Below, piece after piece: positions 1-5,727 of a DNA stretch of 8,475 nucleotides. Source of the DNA: Actinomycetes bacterium. Its GTDB lineage: Bacteria > Actinomycetota > Acidimicrobiia > Spongiisociales > UBA5794. The translations under genes and the position numbers were made by a program. The notes under the pieces were generated by a model. It saw nothing but the letters and a program-made list of their open reading frames with translations, was not told where the DNA came from and did not search any database. The stretch covers positions 1-8,475 of the forward strand of contig JAMBLL010000303.1 in assembly GCA_023336765.1 (NCBI GenBank). Reading direction: 5' to 3'. Numbering within the stretch: position 1 is the first letter of the stretch; every line of letters begins with the position of its first letter.

Positions 1-35
1 ACAGAACACAGAACACAGAACACAGAACACAGAAG
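1..35. repeat. Tandem 7-bp repeat (ACAGAAC x4 plus a variant)
   Basis: Four exact copies of ACAGAAC (1-28) are followed by a variant ending in G (29-35). The array may continue past the left edge, because it begins at base 1. It is non-coding and lies beyond the 3' end of the minus-strand DUF2007 gene. Related copies on the opposite strand occur at 50-61 and 80-95, so this is part of a larger foldable element. It is not a CRISPR array, since the units abut with no spacers. Confidence 0.9.
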
Positions 36-95
36 CGGGATCGCTGGACTCTGTGCTCTGAAAGCGAGCCTGCGAGCGATCTGTGTTCTGTGCTC
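21..95. repeat. Inverted repeat / imperfect hairpin built from the 7-bp repeat
   Basis: Bases 80-92 (TCTGTGTTCTGTG) are the exact reverse complement of 21-33, giving 13 bp of outer stem. An inner stem is possible between GATCGCT (39-45) and AGCGATC (75-81), with the two stems sharing bases 80-81. The loop (46-74) holds a further diverged copy, CTCTGTGCTCTG (50-61). On the minus strand the structure starts a few bases after the TAG of the DUF2007 gene, so it could stop or stabilise that transcript. There is no clean T-run, so the terminator role is inference. Confidence 0.65.
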
Positions 96-99
96 TTTC

Positions 100-378
100 C
101 TACGCCTTCGATTCTTCTTCGGTGCGGCCCGCGGATTCTTCGGCTTCTTCGACCTCGTCCACGGTGTGGTGCTCGGAGAGAATCTGGGAGGCTCTCTCTG
201 CATCGTCACCTGAAACAAGCAGTCGTACGCCTCCTGAGAGGCCGGACATCGAGGGGAACGCTCCACCCGCATTGTCTGTGATGACCTGCGACTGGATACC
301 CTCTGACTCAAGATGGGCGGCTGCGGCCCTTGCTGCGAATGTTGATCCGTATGTTTCGATCTCGACGGTGTCGTTCAT
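100..378 (-). CDS. DUF2007 family protein (putative signal-transducing protein)
   Basis: The 92-residue product matches the small DUF2007 fold (Pfam PF09413). It has a short N-terminal strand (VEIETYG), a helix rich in Ala (residues 13-25, ARAAAAHLESEGI), a strand ending at QVITDN (31-36), a Gly/Ser loop (38-50), then VRLLVSGDD (51-59) and a helix ERASQIL (61-67). Residues 73-92 form an acidic Glu-rich tail. The open frame extends upstream, but the start at 378 is chosen because GGAGG lies about five bases before that ATG. The biochemical role of the family is unknown; the name 'signal transducing' is only a family label. The gene is transcribed alone, divergent from the acetyltransferase, with 160 bp between the two starts. 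No cysteine or membrane segment is present, so it should be cytosolic. Confidence 0.8.
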   Translation of the reverse strand: MNDTVEIETYGSTFAARAAAAHLESEGIQSQVITDNAGGAFPSMSGLSGGVRLLVSGDDAERASQILSEHHTVDEVEEAEESAGRTEEESKA

Positions 379-538
379 GGGTCCTCCCTGGACAGGCACA
401 TCGGTATGTGGCGTAAGTATCCCATGAATGGTTCGATACTCAGACACCGCCGACGAACGGCTAGCGTTCTGCCAACACATAGAACAGACGGACCATACCC
501 GATAGCCTCTGTCCCGACGACGAGACGAAACCACATCC

Positions 539-1105
539 ATGCCCCACCTTCGCGATGCCGACCTCTCTCCGATGCGTCTTGAGGACGTACCTGAGGGATA
601 CCCGCGGCCGCTTGAGGAGTGGGTATCCGTCGGCAAGGGAGGGAGGATCTTCCTCCGGCCGATTGCACCCGCCGATTCCACACGTATGGGCCACGCGCTC
701 GAGTTCGGCGACCCTGAGACGATCCAACGCCGTTTCCTGACCGGTGCTCCACCGAAGGGCCATGGAGCGATCGAGTACCTCGTGACGCTCGATTATCGCT
801 ACCGGCTTGCGATCATCGCAATGGACGACGACGGCAACAGCATCGGTGTTGGCAGGTATGAGGGGAGCGAGGGAAGCGAATCTGCCGAGGTGGCGATCGT
901 GGTTGATCCCCTATGGCGCCACCGCGGTGTGGGATCCGTGCTTCTCCGACATCTCGAATCCCATGCGAGATCAGTCGGGATCGAACGGTTCATCGCTCTC
1001 TACCAGCCGGACAACACCGGCGTTGCAGCACTGTTGAAGTCGATCGGCTATCAGCCTTCACCCATGATGGACGGGCTTGTTGCGGTGACGAAGAGCCTCG
1101 ATTGA
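539..1105 (+). CDS. GNAT family N-acetyltransferase
   Basis: The 188-residue protein carries the acetyl-CoA binding signature of GNAT enzymes. Motif A spans about residues 117-148, with R127-H128-R129-G130-V131-G132 as the R-x-x-G-x-G pyrophosphate loop preceded by strand VAIVVDP. Motif B follows with N159 and LLKSIGY (166-171), the usual C-terminal helix-strand. The N-terminal part (YPRPLEEWV, then RIFLRPIAPAD at 36-46) resembles acetyltransferases of the protein-acetylating type, but the substrate cannot be read from the sequence. The start is uncertain: neither ATG 539 nor the in-frame ATG at 572 has a good ribosome site. A TAGCCT at 503-508 could be the -10 of its promoter. It heads a plus-strand unit, 16 nt before NIF3, which suggests co-transcription rather than a shared function. 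Confidence 0.85.
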   Translation: MPHLRDADLSPMRLEDVPEGYPRPLEEWVSVGKGGRIFLRPIAPADSTRMGHALEFGDPETIQRRFLTGAPPKGHGAIEYLVTLDYRYRLAIIAMDDDGNSIGVGRYEGSEGSESAEVAIVVDPLWRHRGVGSVLLRHLESHARSVGIERFIALYQPDNTGVAALLKSIGYQPSPMMDGLVAVTKSLD

Positions 1106-1110
1106 GTGGG

Positions 1111-1116
1111 TACCAT
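1111..1116 (+). promoter_or_regulatory. Possible -10 element (TACCAT) before NIF3
   Basis: TACCAT sits five bases before the ATG at 1122 and eight before the ATG at 1125, in the short gap after the acetyltransferase stop. In Actinobacteria a TANNNT hexamer so placed often marks leaderless transcripts. No convincing -35 or ribosome site is visible, so an internal promoter is only a possibility beside simple read-through from the upstream gene. Confidence 0.3.
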
Positions 1117-1121
1117 CACTG

Positions 1122-1889
1122 ATGATGTTGGTACAAGACCTCGTGGATGCAATCGATGCGGCGATCGACCTGACAAGAGCGGCATCCTGGGATCGCGTAG
1201 GCCTCCAGATCGGTGACCCTGGTGCCCCTGTCGGTCGAGTTGGCGTGTGCCACGAACTCACACCGGATGCGGTCGACGAGGTGATCGCCAATGCGATCGA
1301 CACCGTTGTCGTCTACCACCCGCTCCTGTTCTCACCGACAACAGTTTTCGTGGATGGCCCAACGGCACCAGGCAGGGCGTTGCGACTCGCGATCGCTGGT
1401 GTCTCCGTGATCGTTGTCCATACGGCGTTCGATTCTGCACCTGGAGGAACGGCCGATGCGCTTGCGTCTGCCATGGGAATCGAAGATGCCGTCGGATTTG
1501 GCTGTGAGGACGACGATCAACGCCGATGCATAGGGAGGGTCGGGTCGATTCCTGAGATCTCTCTTGGTGCCTTGGAAGTGAGAGTGTCCGATGCTCTCGG
1601 AGTCGTCGTTCGGGTATCAGGAGACTCGAACACCCTGATCAGGAGAGCGGCGGTTGTTCCAGGGTCCGGTGGCTCGTTCGTTACTGGTGCCCTCGGTGCT
1701 GATGTTCTCATCACCGGCGACGTCAAGCACCATGAGGTTGCTGTGGCGTCAGAGAATGGTCTGGCAGTCATCGATGCCGGGCACATCCCAACAGAACGGC
1801 CCGGGTTCGAGGCACTGTACGATGTCATAATCACGATGGCGCACGACTCACAACGGATCGGACCCGATCCTTACCCGTGGAAGGACTGA
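1122..1889 (+). CDS. NIF3/YbgI family dinuclear metal-centre protein
   Basis: The 255-residue protein has the whole NIF3 motif set: WDRVGLQIGD (23-32), YHPLLF (65-70), HTAFDSAPGG (100-109), ITGDVKHHE (197-205) and IDAGHIPTE (217-225). In E. coli YbgI the two metals are held by two adjacent His, an Asp, and a C-terminal His and Glu. The equivalents here are Y65-H66, D104, H221 and E225, so one His of the usual pair is Tyr, as I recall also in eukaryotic NIF3L1. Length is that of YbgI; the PII-like insertion found in about 370-residue members is absent. The family forms toroidal hexamers. Its reaction is unsettled and the label 'GTP cyclohydrolase I type 2' is doubtful. ATG 1125 is an alternative start. 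The stop lies one base before the zinc-ribbon gene, matching the mycobacterial pair Rv2230c-Rv2229c. Confidence 0.93.
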   Translation: MMLVQDLVDAIDAAIDLTRAASWDRVGLQIGDPGAPVGRVGVCHELTPDAVDEVIANAIDTVVVYHPLLFSPTTVFVDGPTAPGRALRLAIAGVSVIVVHTAFDSAPGGTADALASAMGIEDAVGFGCEDDDQRRCIGRVGSIPEISLGALEVRVSDALGVVVRVSGDSNTLIRRAAVVPGSGGSFVTGALGADVLITGDVKHHEVAVASENGLAVIDAGHIPTERPGFEALYDVIITMAHDSQRIGPDPYPWKD

Positions 1890-1890
1890 A

Positions 1891-2601
1891 GTGGAAGAAC
1901 TCAAGAGCCTTGCTGATCTGCTCGATCTCCAGGACATCGACCTGAAGATCGACAAGCTGCTCGATACGAGAAACTCACTGCCTGAACTCGACGAGTACAA
2001 GCATGGCCACGCTGACGTTCAACGGTTGGAGACCGAGCTCTCGGAAGCCAGAGACCTCCTTGGCACTGCCGATCTCAATCTGAGAAAGACGAACGGCGAA
2101 CTCGAACTGACGGCAGAGCGGGCCGCTGCTGAACAGAACCGCTTGTACGCAGGAGGAATGTCCGCCCGCGACGCCGACTACCTCCGCAGGGAGGTCGAGA
2201 TGCTCTACAACAAGGTCTCCAAGATGGAGGACGAGGTCATTGGATACCTCGAGGACCAGGAGCTGGCCGAAGCCGATGTTGAGAGGTTGTCCGAAGAACT
2301 CGTCCATGCGACGGAGACGAAGGACAAGCTCGGTGCGTCGATATCTGACCAATGGAGAGTCATCGATAAGGAACTTGCGATGAAGGAAGAGTCGAAGGCG
2401 GGTTCCGTTTCTCTCGTTGACGACTACCTCCTCGAGATCTACGACACCTTGCGCGAGACCCGAGACGGCCGTGTCGTTGGAAGGCTGACGGATGGCATCT
2501 GCGGAGCGTGTCATCTCAGGCTCACCGCGGCCGAGATATCCAAGGTCAGCAAGGAAGACCCACCTCGCTGTATTCACTGCCGCTCAATACTCGTCATCTG
2601 A
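1891..2601 (+). CDS. Coiled-coil and C4 zinc-ribbon protein (DUF164/CdsZ-like)
   Basis: The 236-residue protein begins with GTG at 1891, supported by AAGGA six bases upstream inside the end of NIF3. Residues about 8-165 are charged heptad-like helices expected to form a long coiled-coil hairpin, including the family segment around LYAGGMSARDADYL (90-103). Residues about 168-200 form a further helical stretch, and the C-terminus is a four-cysteine zinc ribbon: C204-x2-C207 and C227-x2-C230. This is Pfam PF02591; the chlamydial relative CT398 (CdsZ) has been reported to bind sigma-54 and type III secretion parts, and mycobacterial Rv2229c sits next to NIF3 as here. No enzyme activity is known; a nucleic-acid or protein adaptor role is inference. 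The one-base gap from NIF3 indicates translational coupling. Confidence 0.92.
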   Translation: MEELKSLADLLDLQDIDLKIDKLLDTRNSLPELDEYKHGHADVQRLETELSEARDLLGTADLNLRKTNGELELTAERAAAEQNRLYAGGMSARDADYLRREVEMLYNKVSKMEDEVIGYLEDQELAEADVERLSEELVHATETKDKLGASISDQWRVIDKELAMKEESKAGSVSLVDDYLLEIYDTLRETRDGRVVGRLTDGICGACHLRLTAAEISKVSKEDPPRCIHCRSILVI

Positions 2602-2604
2602 GCA

Positions 2605-3138
2605 GTGATCTTCTGGCATGTCGGCGCCACAGTGGCGTTCATCCGGTACGCCTTTCGCGACGATGCCATGGATCTTCGCTTTCTTGCTCTTGGTGCGATC
2701 CTCCCTGACCTGATCGACACACCGATCGGAATCGTCAGTTGGTCGTCGTTTGGCGCCGTGAGGCTCGCCAGCCATGGCATCGTCTTTGCAACAGTGGTCA
2801 TGGTTGCCGTTCTCATCTTCACGAGGAGGGGACCGGTGCGCAAGCGCTGGATGCTGCTGGCAACGGGGGTGCTCCTGCATCTGCTTCTTGACGCGATGTG
2901 GAACCTTCCAGAGACGCTGTGGTGGCCGTTCCTTGGATCCGCCTTCAGTTCCACGGGGTTTCAGACATACGGGGAGTACCTTGGCGAGCTTCTCACGAAC
3001 CCTGTGATGTGGGCAGGCGAGGTGGTCGGAATGATCTATCTTGTGGCACTCGCCAAACGTGCCGACCTTCGAGACCCAGCAGCGCGTCGTACGTTGTGGC
3101 GCACCGGCGTTGTTTCAGCCAGGATCGACCGGGGCTGA
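2605..3138 (+). CDS. YdjM/DUF457 family membrane protein (predicted metal-dependent hydrolase)
   Basis: The 177-residue product has the polar residues that define PF04307 in order: H5 near the N-terminus, P34-D35 and D38 in LPDLID, S56-H57, and H92 with D96 in HLLLD, followed by WWPF (106-109). These could bind metal at a membrane-embedded or membrane-surface site. Hydrophobic segments lie at about 25-45, 55-73, 82-98 and 134-150, with a basic cytoplasmic-type tail. E. coli YdjM is a LexA-controlled inner-membrane protein; the substrate is not established for any member I can name. The GTG start lies three bases after the zinc-ribbon stop and has no strong ribosome site, so coupled translation is likely. 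Its last 24 bases overlap the end of the opposing transporter gene. Confidence 0.82.
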   Translation: MIFWHVGATVAFIRYAFRDDAMDLRFLALGAILPDLIDTPIGIVSWSSFGAVRLASHGIVFATVVMVAVLIFTRRGPVRKRWMLLATGVLLHLLLDAMWNLPETLWWPFLGSAFSSTGFQTYGEYLGELLTNPVMWAGEVVGMIYLVALAKRADLRDPAARRTLWRTGVVSARIDRG

Positions 3139-3528
3139 CTCCTGGGATTCCCGCCACAGCCGGTAGGTGCGCAGGCCCATACGAACCGCAAGGATCACAA
3201 GTACGAACGCGAAGATCCGACGCAGGAGTTCTTCATCCATCCGCTGGGCTGACATCGCCCCTGCGAACGCGGCGAACACGCCACCAGTGGCCACGACCGC
3301 AACGACAGGCCAATCGATCCGTCCCGCTTTTGCATGCGTCACCATCCCGACGATCGCTGTTGGCACGATGATCGCAAGGGACGTGCCTTGAGCATCGAGT
3401 TGCGCAAAGTCAAACACGGACACAAGTACCGGGACGAAGATGATGCCCCCACCAACGCCCAGTGTTGCTGCGAGTGTGCCTGCGAACAGGCCAAGAGCGA
3501 CCAGGCCGACGATTTCGAGAGGTGACAT
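3115..3528 (-). CDS. TauE/SafE (TSUP) transporter, half-sized subunit B
   Basis: This 137-residue membrane protein corresponds to one four-helix repeat of the TSUP family, which exports sulfite, sulfoacetate or related organic anions. The family loop is visible near the N-terminus: G13-LFAG-TLAATLGVGGGIIFVP (about 13-33). Further hydrophobic segments lie at about 49-65, 73-92 and 102-118, and a polar tail closes the protein. The ATG at 3528 overlaps the stop of the upstream half by one base (TGATG), so its translation should depend on reinitiation. Full-length TSUP proteins are usually about 240-300 residues with two such repeats, so this half is expected to pair with its neighbour as a heterodimer. 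The substrate cannot be told. The open frame continues upstream to 3873, but that part is out of frame with the partner and looks like a shadow. Confidence 0.85.
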   Translation of the reverse strand: MSPLEIVGLVALGLFAGTLAATLGVGGGIIFVPVLVSVFDFAQLDAQGTSLAIIVPTAIVGMVTHAKAGRIDWPVVAVVATGGVFAAFAGAMSAQRMDEELLRRIFAFVLVILAVRMGLRTYRLWRESQESAPVDPG

Positions 3529-3884
3529 CAGAGGAACATCCTGATCGAGGAGGTGGCAAGGACGAGGGTGAAGACACCAGCGAGCGCGTACTCGGGGATC
3601 TTGTGCATGTAGTGAGCGCCCGCCCATGCACCGGTCGCAGCTCCGGCGAACACGATCAGGGCTGTCGACCAATCGACGGCACCGTCCGTGGCGAAGGCCA
3701 GGAGCGCAGCCGATGCGGTGAACACGATCGTGGCGACCGAGGTTGCGGCAGCCTTGTGTTGGTTGAGTCCTACGAGAAGAACGAGTCCCGGTACAACGAT
3801 GACGCCCCCACCGATGCCCAGAAGGCCAGACAGGAACCCGGCCACGATGCCGACGATTGCGGCCTTGGGCCACGAGAAACTCAT
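3528..3884 (-). CDS. TauE/SafE (TSUP) transporter, half-sized subunit A
   Basis: The 118-residue protein is the first half of a TSUP-type permease. It opens with a short N-terminus and the family loop in helix 1 (GFLSGLLGIGGGVIVVP, about residues 16-32), then the conserved stretch KAAATSVATIVFTA (44-57) and two more helices (about 71-89 and 96-115), ending in RMFL. It stops with TGA at 3530-3528, whose last base starts the ATG of subunit B. Together they total 255 residues, the size of one ordinary family member. Each half keeps its own glycine-rich loop, so a functional two-subunit transporter is more likely than decay. TAGTCT lies seven bases before this ATG and there is no real ribosome site, which fits a leaderless start. 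Confidence 0.86.
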   Translation of the reverse strand: MSFSWPKAAIVGIVAGFLSGLLGIGGGVIVVPGLVLLVGLNQHKAAATSVATIVFTASAALLAFATDGAVDWSTALIVFAGAATGAWAGAHYMHKIPEYALAGVFTLVLATSSIRMFL

Positions 3885-3891
3885 CTTCGCA

Positions 3892-3897
3892 AGACTA
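3892..3897 (-). promoter_or_regulatory. Candidate -10 (TAGTCT) for a leaderless transporter transcript
   Basis: Read on the minus strand, TAGTCT is followed by seven bases and then the ATG at 3884. That places the expected transcription start at or one base before the start codon, and no Shine-Dalgarno sequence is present. No clear -35 is seen. Confidence 0.4.
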
Positions 3898-3925
3898 GCG
3901 CACGCCGGTTGTCGACCTCTGGCAG

Positions 3926-3931
3926 TACCCT
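3926..3931 (+). promoter_or_regulatory. Candidate -10 (TACCCT) for a leaderless lipoprotein transcript
   Basis: TACCCT ends six bases before the GTG at 3938, the exact spacing expected if transcription starts on the first base of the start codon. The six intervening bases (CCCCGT) contain no ribosome site. It faces the -10 of the opposing transporter pair, so both promoters share 53 bp. Confidence 0.4.
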
Positions 3932-3937
3932 CCCCGT

Positions 3938-4615
3938 GTGAAAAGAACGATCCTCATCCTCGCGGTGTTAGCCCTTGTTGTGTCGGCGTGTTCAAGCGCG
4001 GATTCAGAGCCTGTGGGGCACGACACACCCGAGCAGGCGGTCGCATCGTGGTTCGAAGCGATCGACGCAGGAGATACCGAGGCCGCCTCAAGCGCTATCC
4101 ACCCGCACTCGCTTGCGCTCATTCTTGGAACCGAGAACAACCTCTCTCCCGAGGTGACGACCGAATATCTCGACAACGGCGTCCCCGTTGCCGTCCAGGA
4201 GAGTTACTGGAGATCCTTCGCAGAGGGGTTCGCTGCCTTCGCTTCCCGGCCGGTGTCGACACTCGCGGTCGGCCAGGCAACGACGTTCACGTCAGAGGGT
4301 GCTGAGTTCGCACGCGTACCTGTGTCGAGCGGTCAGTCTGTCGAGTCGATCGTGATAACGCGAATGCGCGACGATGGGACGTGGGAGGTCGACATGGTCG
4401 CAACACTCGCTGACGGGTTCGCAAAGGTCCTCCTCGGTGCCTACGCCGCCATCCCGCCGGGCGACGAAGGTGACCAGATACGGGCCGCATACAAGGTCAC
4501 CGTTCTTCCAAGCATGTGGGCAGCCATGGCAGAAGGCGACTTCGGAGACAGCTTCGCACGAAGTGCCCTTGCGCTGATCGAAGAGATCGAGGCAGACTCC
4601 CAGGTCGAGGGCTAG
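3938..4615 (+). CDS. Putative lipoprotein of unknown function
   Basis: The 225-residue product has a clear lipoprotein signal: K2-R3, a hydrophobic core (4-15) and the lipobox V15-S16-A17-C18, predicting lipidation at C18 and anchoring on the outer face of the membrane. A Ser/Asp linker follows. Residues about 30-50 (TPEQAVASWFEAIDAGDTEAA) look like the first helix of NTF2-like or DUF4878-type domains, which bind small ligands or act as scaffolds. The rest alternates helix and strand (for example SIVITRMRDDGTWEVDMVA, about 136-154), which fits such a fold but is not diagnostic. I do not recognise a specific family or activity. GTG 3938 is the only start that gives the full signal peptide. It diverges from the transporter pair and ends at a hairpin at 4612-4637. 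Confidence 0.8.
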   Translation: MKRTILILAVLALVVSACSSADSEPVGHDTPEQAVASWFEAIDAGDTEAASSAIHPHSLALILGTENNLSPEVTTEYLDNGVPVAVQESYWRSFAEGFAAFASRPVSTLAVGQATTFTSEGAEFARVPVSSGQSVESIVITRMRDDGTWEVDMVATLADGFAKVLLGAYAAIPPGDEGDQIRAAYKVTVLPSMWAAMAEGDFGDSFARSALALIEEIEADSQVEG

Positions 4616-4637
4616 CAGGGGTTTCTTCCCCTTCTAG
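4612..4637. terminator. Hairpin between convergent genes (possible shared terminator)
   Basis: AGGGG (4617-4621) pairs with CCCCT (4628-4632) around the loop TTTCTT, and flanking CTAG copies (4612-4615 and 4634-4637) extend the stem past one mismatch. It begins at the lipoprotein stop codon and lies in the 74-bp gap between two convergent genes. No long T-run follows, so strength is uncertain. The rest of the gap, to 4689, shows nothing recognisable. Confidence 0.45.
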
Positions 4638-4689
4638 CGTCCGTCAGAGCGATATATCTCCTTGGTTTCAAGTCGTGAGCGCGACGGGG

Positions 4690-5676
4690 CTACTTGAGTT
4701 CGCGTAGCTGTGGGAGGACCTCTGCACCGATCATCGCGATGGTGGCTTCCTGATCGATCGACGTTGTCTGGATCGTCACAGTGTCTGCATGGACATCGGT
4801 GATGAGCGGTGCATACACCTCGACATAGTCTTCGGGTGTATGCACGATGCTGTACATCGCAAGGATCTCCTCACGAGGCATCTCGTCTGCTTTGATGCGC
4901 AGGTCCATCGGGTCGACGGCGTGAAGACGGCCCGGAGCGCGGAGGCCCCGCCATGCGCCAAGTGTCGTCCATGCCTCTTCATCGTTCTCGGCGCGGATCG
5001 ACCAACGCGAGGCAACGATCCTAGGATTCGGCCTGCCAGCTTGCGCTGCGGCCGCCCGAGCGGGGTCGATGACCCGTTCGAACGTCACTTCGGGCTGTCT
5101 GACACTGGTGATGATCCCGTCAGCTTTCGTTGCCGCGAGCGCCGCCGATTTTGGACCGCCTGCCGCCATGTAGATCGGCACGTCATGTACTGGCGGGCTG
5201 TACAGCTTGGCTCTATCGGTTGTGTAGTACTCACCCTCGTAGGTGAGTTTCTCCCCATCGAGGAGTGCTCGCATGATGTCGAGCGCCTCGCTCATGCGTG
5301 CAGCACGCTCTGCGTACTTCGGGAACGAGTATCCAAGAGGACCCTCGTTGAGGTTCTCTCCCGTGCCGACACCAAGGGTGAACCTGCCTCCGCTCAGACG
5401 GTCAAGTGTTGCGCCAGCCTGGGCTACAACGGCAGGGTGAAAGCGCCACAAGGGAGTGGTGACTCCCGTCATGAACGTGATCCTCGACGTCGCCTGAGCC
5501 ATTGCCGCGATCGTGGCGTACGCGAATCCGGACGCACCGAGGTCGTCTACCCACGGGTGGAAATGCTCCGACACCACAACGGTATCGAACCCGGCGTCTT
5601 CAGCGAGGACGGCGTGGCGCACAAGATCCTCTGGCTGGAATTGTTCATGTCCGGCAAAGTAGGCGAACTGTGTCAT
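4690..5676 (-). CDS. LLM-class oxidoreductase, F420-dependent G6PDH-like family
   Basis: The 328-residue protein is a luciferase-like TIM barrel close to the TIGR03557 family that includes mycobacterial FGD1. Shared features are SEHFHPW (36-42), with the catalytic-type His38 and Trp42, the motif GVGTGENLNE (102-111), with Glu107 as proton donor candidate, and IYMAAGGP (168-175) for the cofactor phosphate side. It probably transfers hydride to or from coenzyme F420 in the cytosol. Comparing with FGD1 from memory, the Asp before the active His is Glu37 here and the lysines for glucose-6-phosphate do not line up, so another alcohol or sugar substrate is likely. A flavin-using relative (TIGR03885 type) is an alternative. 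The start at 5676 is chosen for GGGGAG six bases upstream; the frame is open to 5700. It lies 51 bp after the catalase on the same strand. Confidence 0.85.
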   Translation of the reverse strand: MTQFAYFAGHEQFQPEDLVRHAVLAEDAGFDTVVVSEHFHPWVDDLGASGFAYATIAAMAQATSRITFMTGVTTPLWRFHPAVVAQAGATLDRLSGGRFTLGVGTGENLNEGPLGYSFPKYAERAARMSEALDIMRALLDGEKLTYEGEYYTTDRAKLYSPPVHDVPIYMAAGGPKSAALAATKADGIITSVRQPEVTFERVIDPARAAAAQAGRPNPRIVASRWSIRAENDEEAWTTLGAWRGLRAPGRLHAVDPMDLRIKADEMPREEILAMYSIVHTPEDYVEVYAPLITDVHADTVTIQTTSIDQEATIAMIGAEVLPQLRELK

Positions 5677-5727
5677 CACGTCTCCCCATGATCTGTCCAC
5701 GCCACCCTGGGGAGGCGCTCTGTATTG

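Noticed and set aside
1..35. CRISPR array
   Set aside because: Repeat units are 7 bp and abut directly without spacers; no cas gene is present.
379..681. Upstream extension of the DUF2007 gene to 681
   Set aside because: The added part is Arg/Ser-rich and unlike the family, overlaps the acetyltransferase start, and the internal ATG at 378 has a strong ribosome site.
1975..2577. Minus-strand open frame of 200 codons opposite the zinc-ribbon gene
   Set aside because: The plus strand has the coiled coil and all four zinc cysteines; the antisense frame shows no motif.
3528..3873. Transporter half B as a 252-residue protein starting at 3873
   Set aside because: The added residues are basic and hydrophilic and lie out of frame with half A, which is itself clearly coding there.
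4789..5691. Plus-strand open frame of 300 codons opposite the F420-type oxidoreductase
   Set aside because: Its product is rich in Arg, Cys and His with no fold-like pattern, while the other strand encodes a complete conserved enzyme.
5700..5717. Hairpin in the gap between catalase and the oxidoreductase as a terminator
   Set aside because: The stem is only four plus two base pairs around a mismatch and has no T-run, too weak to list as a feature.
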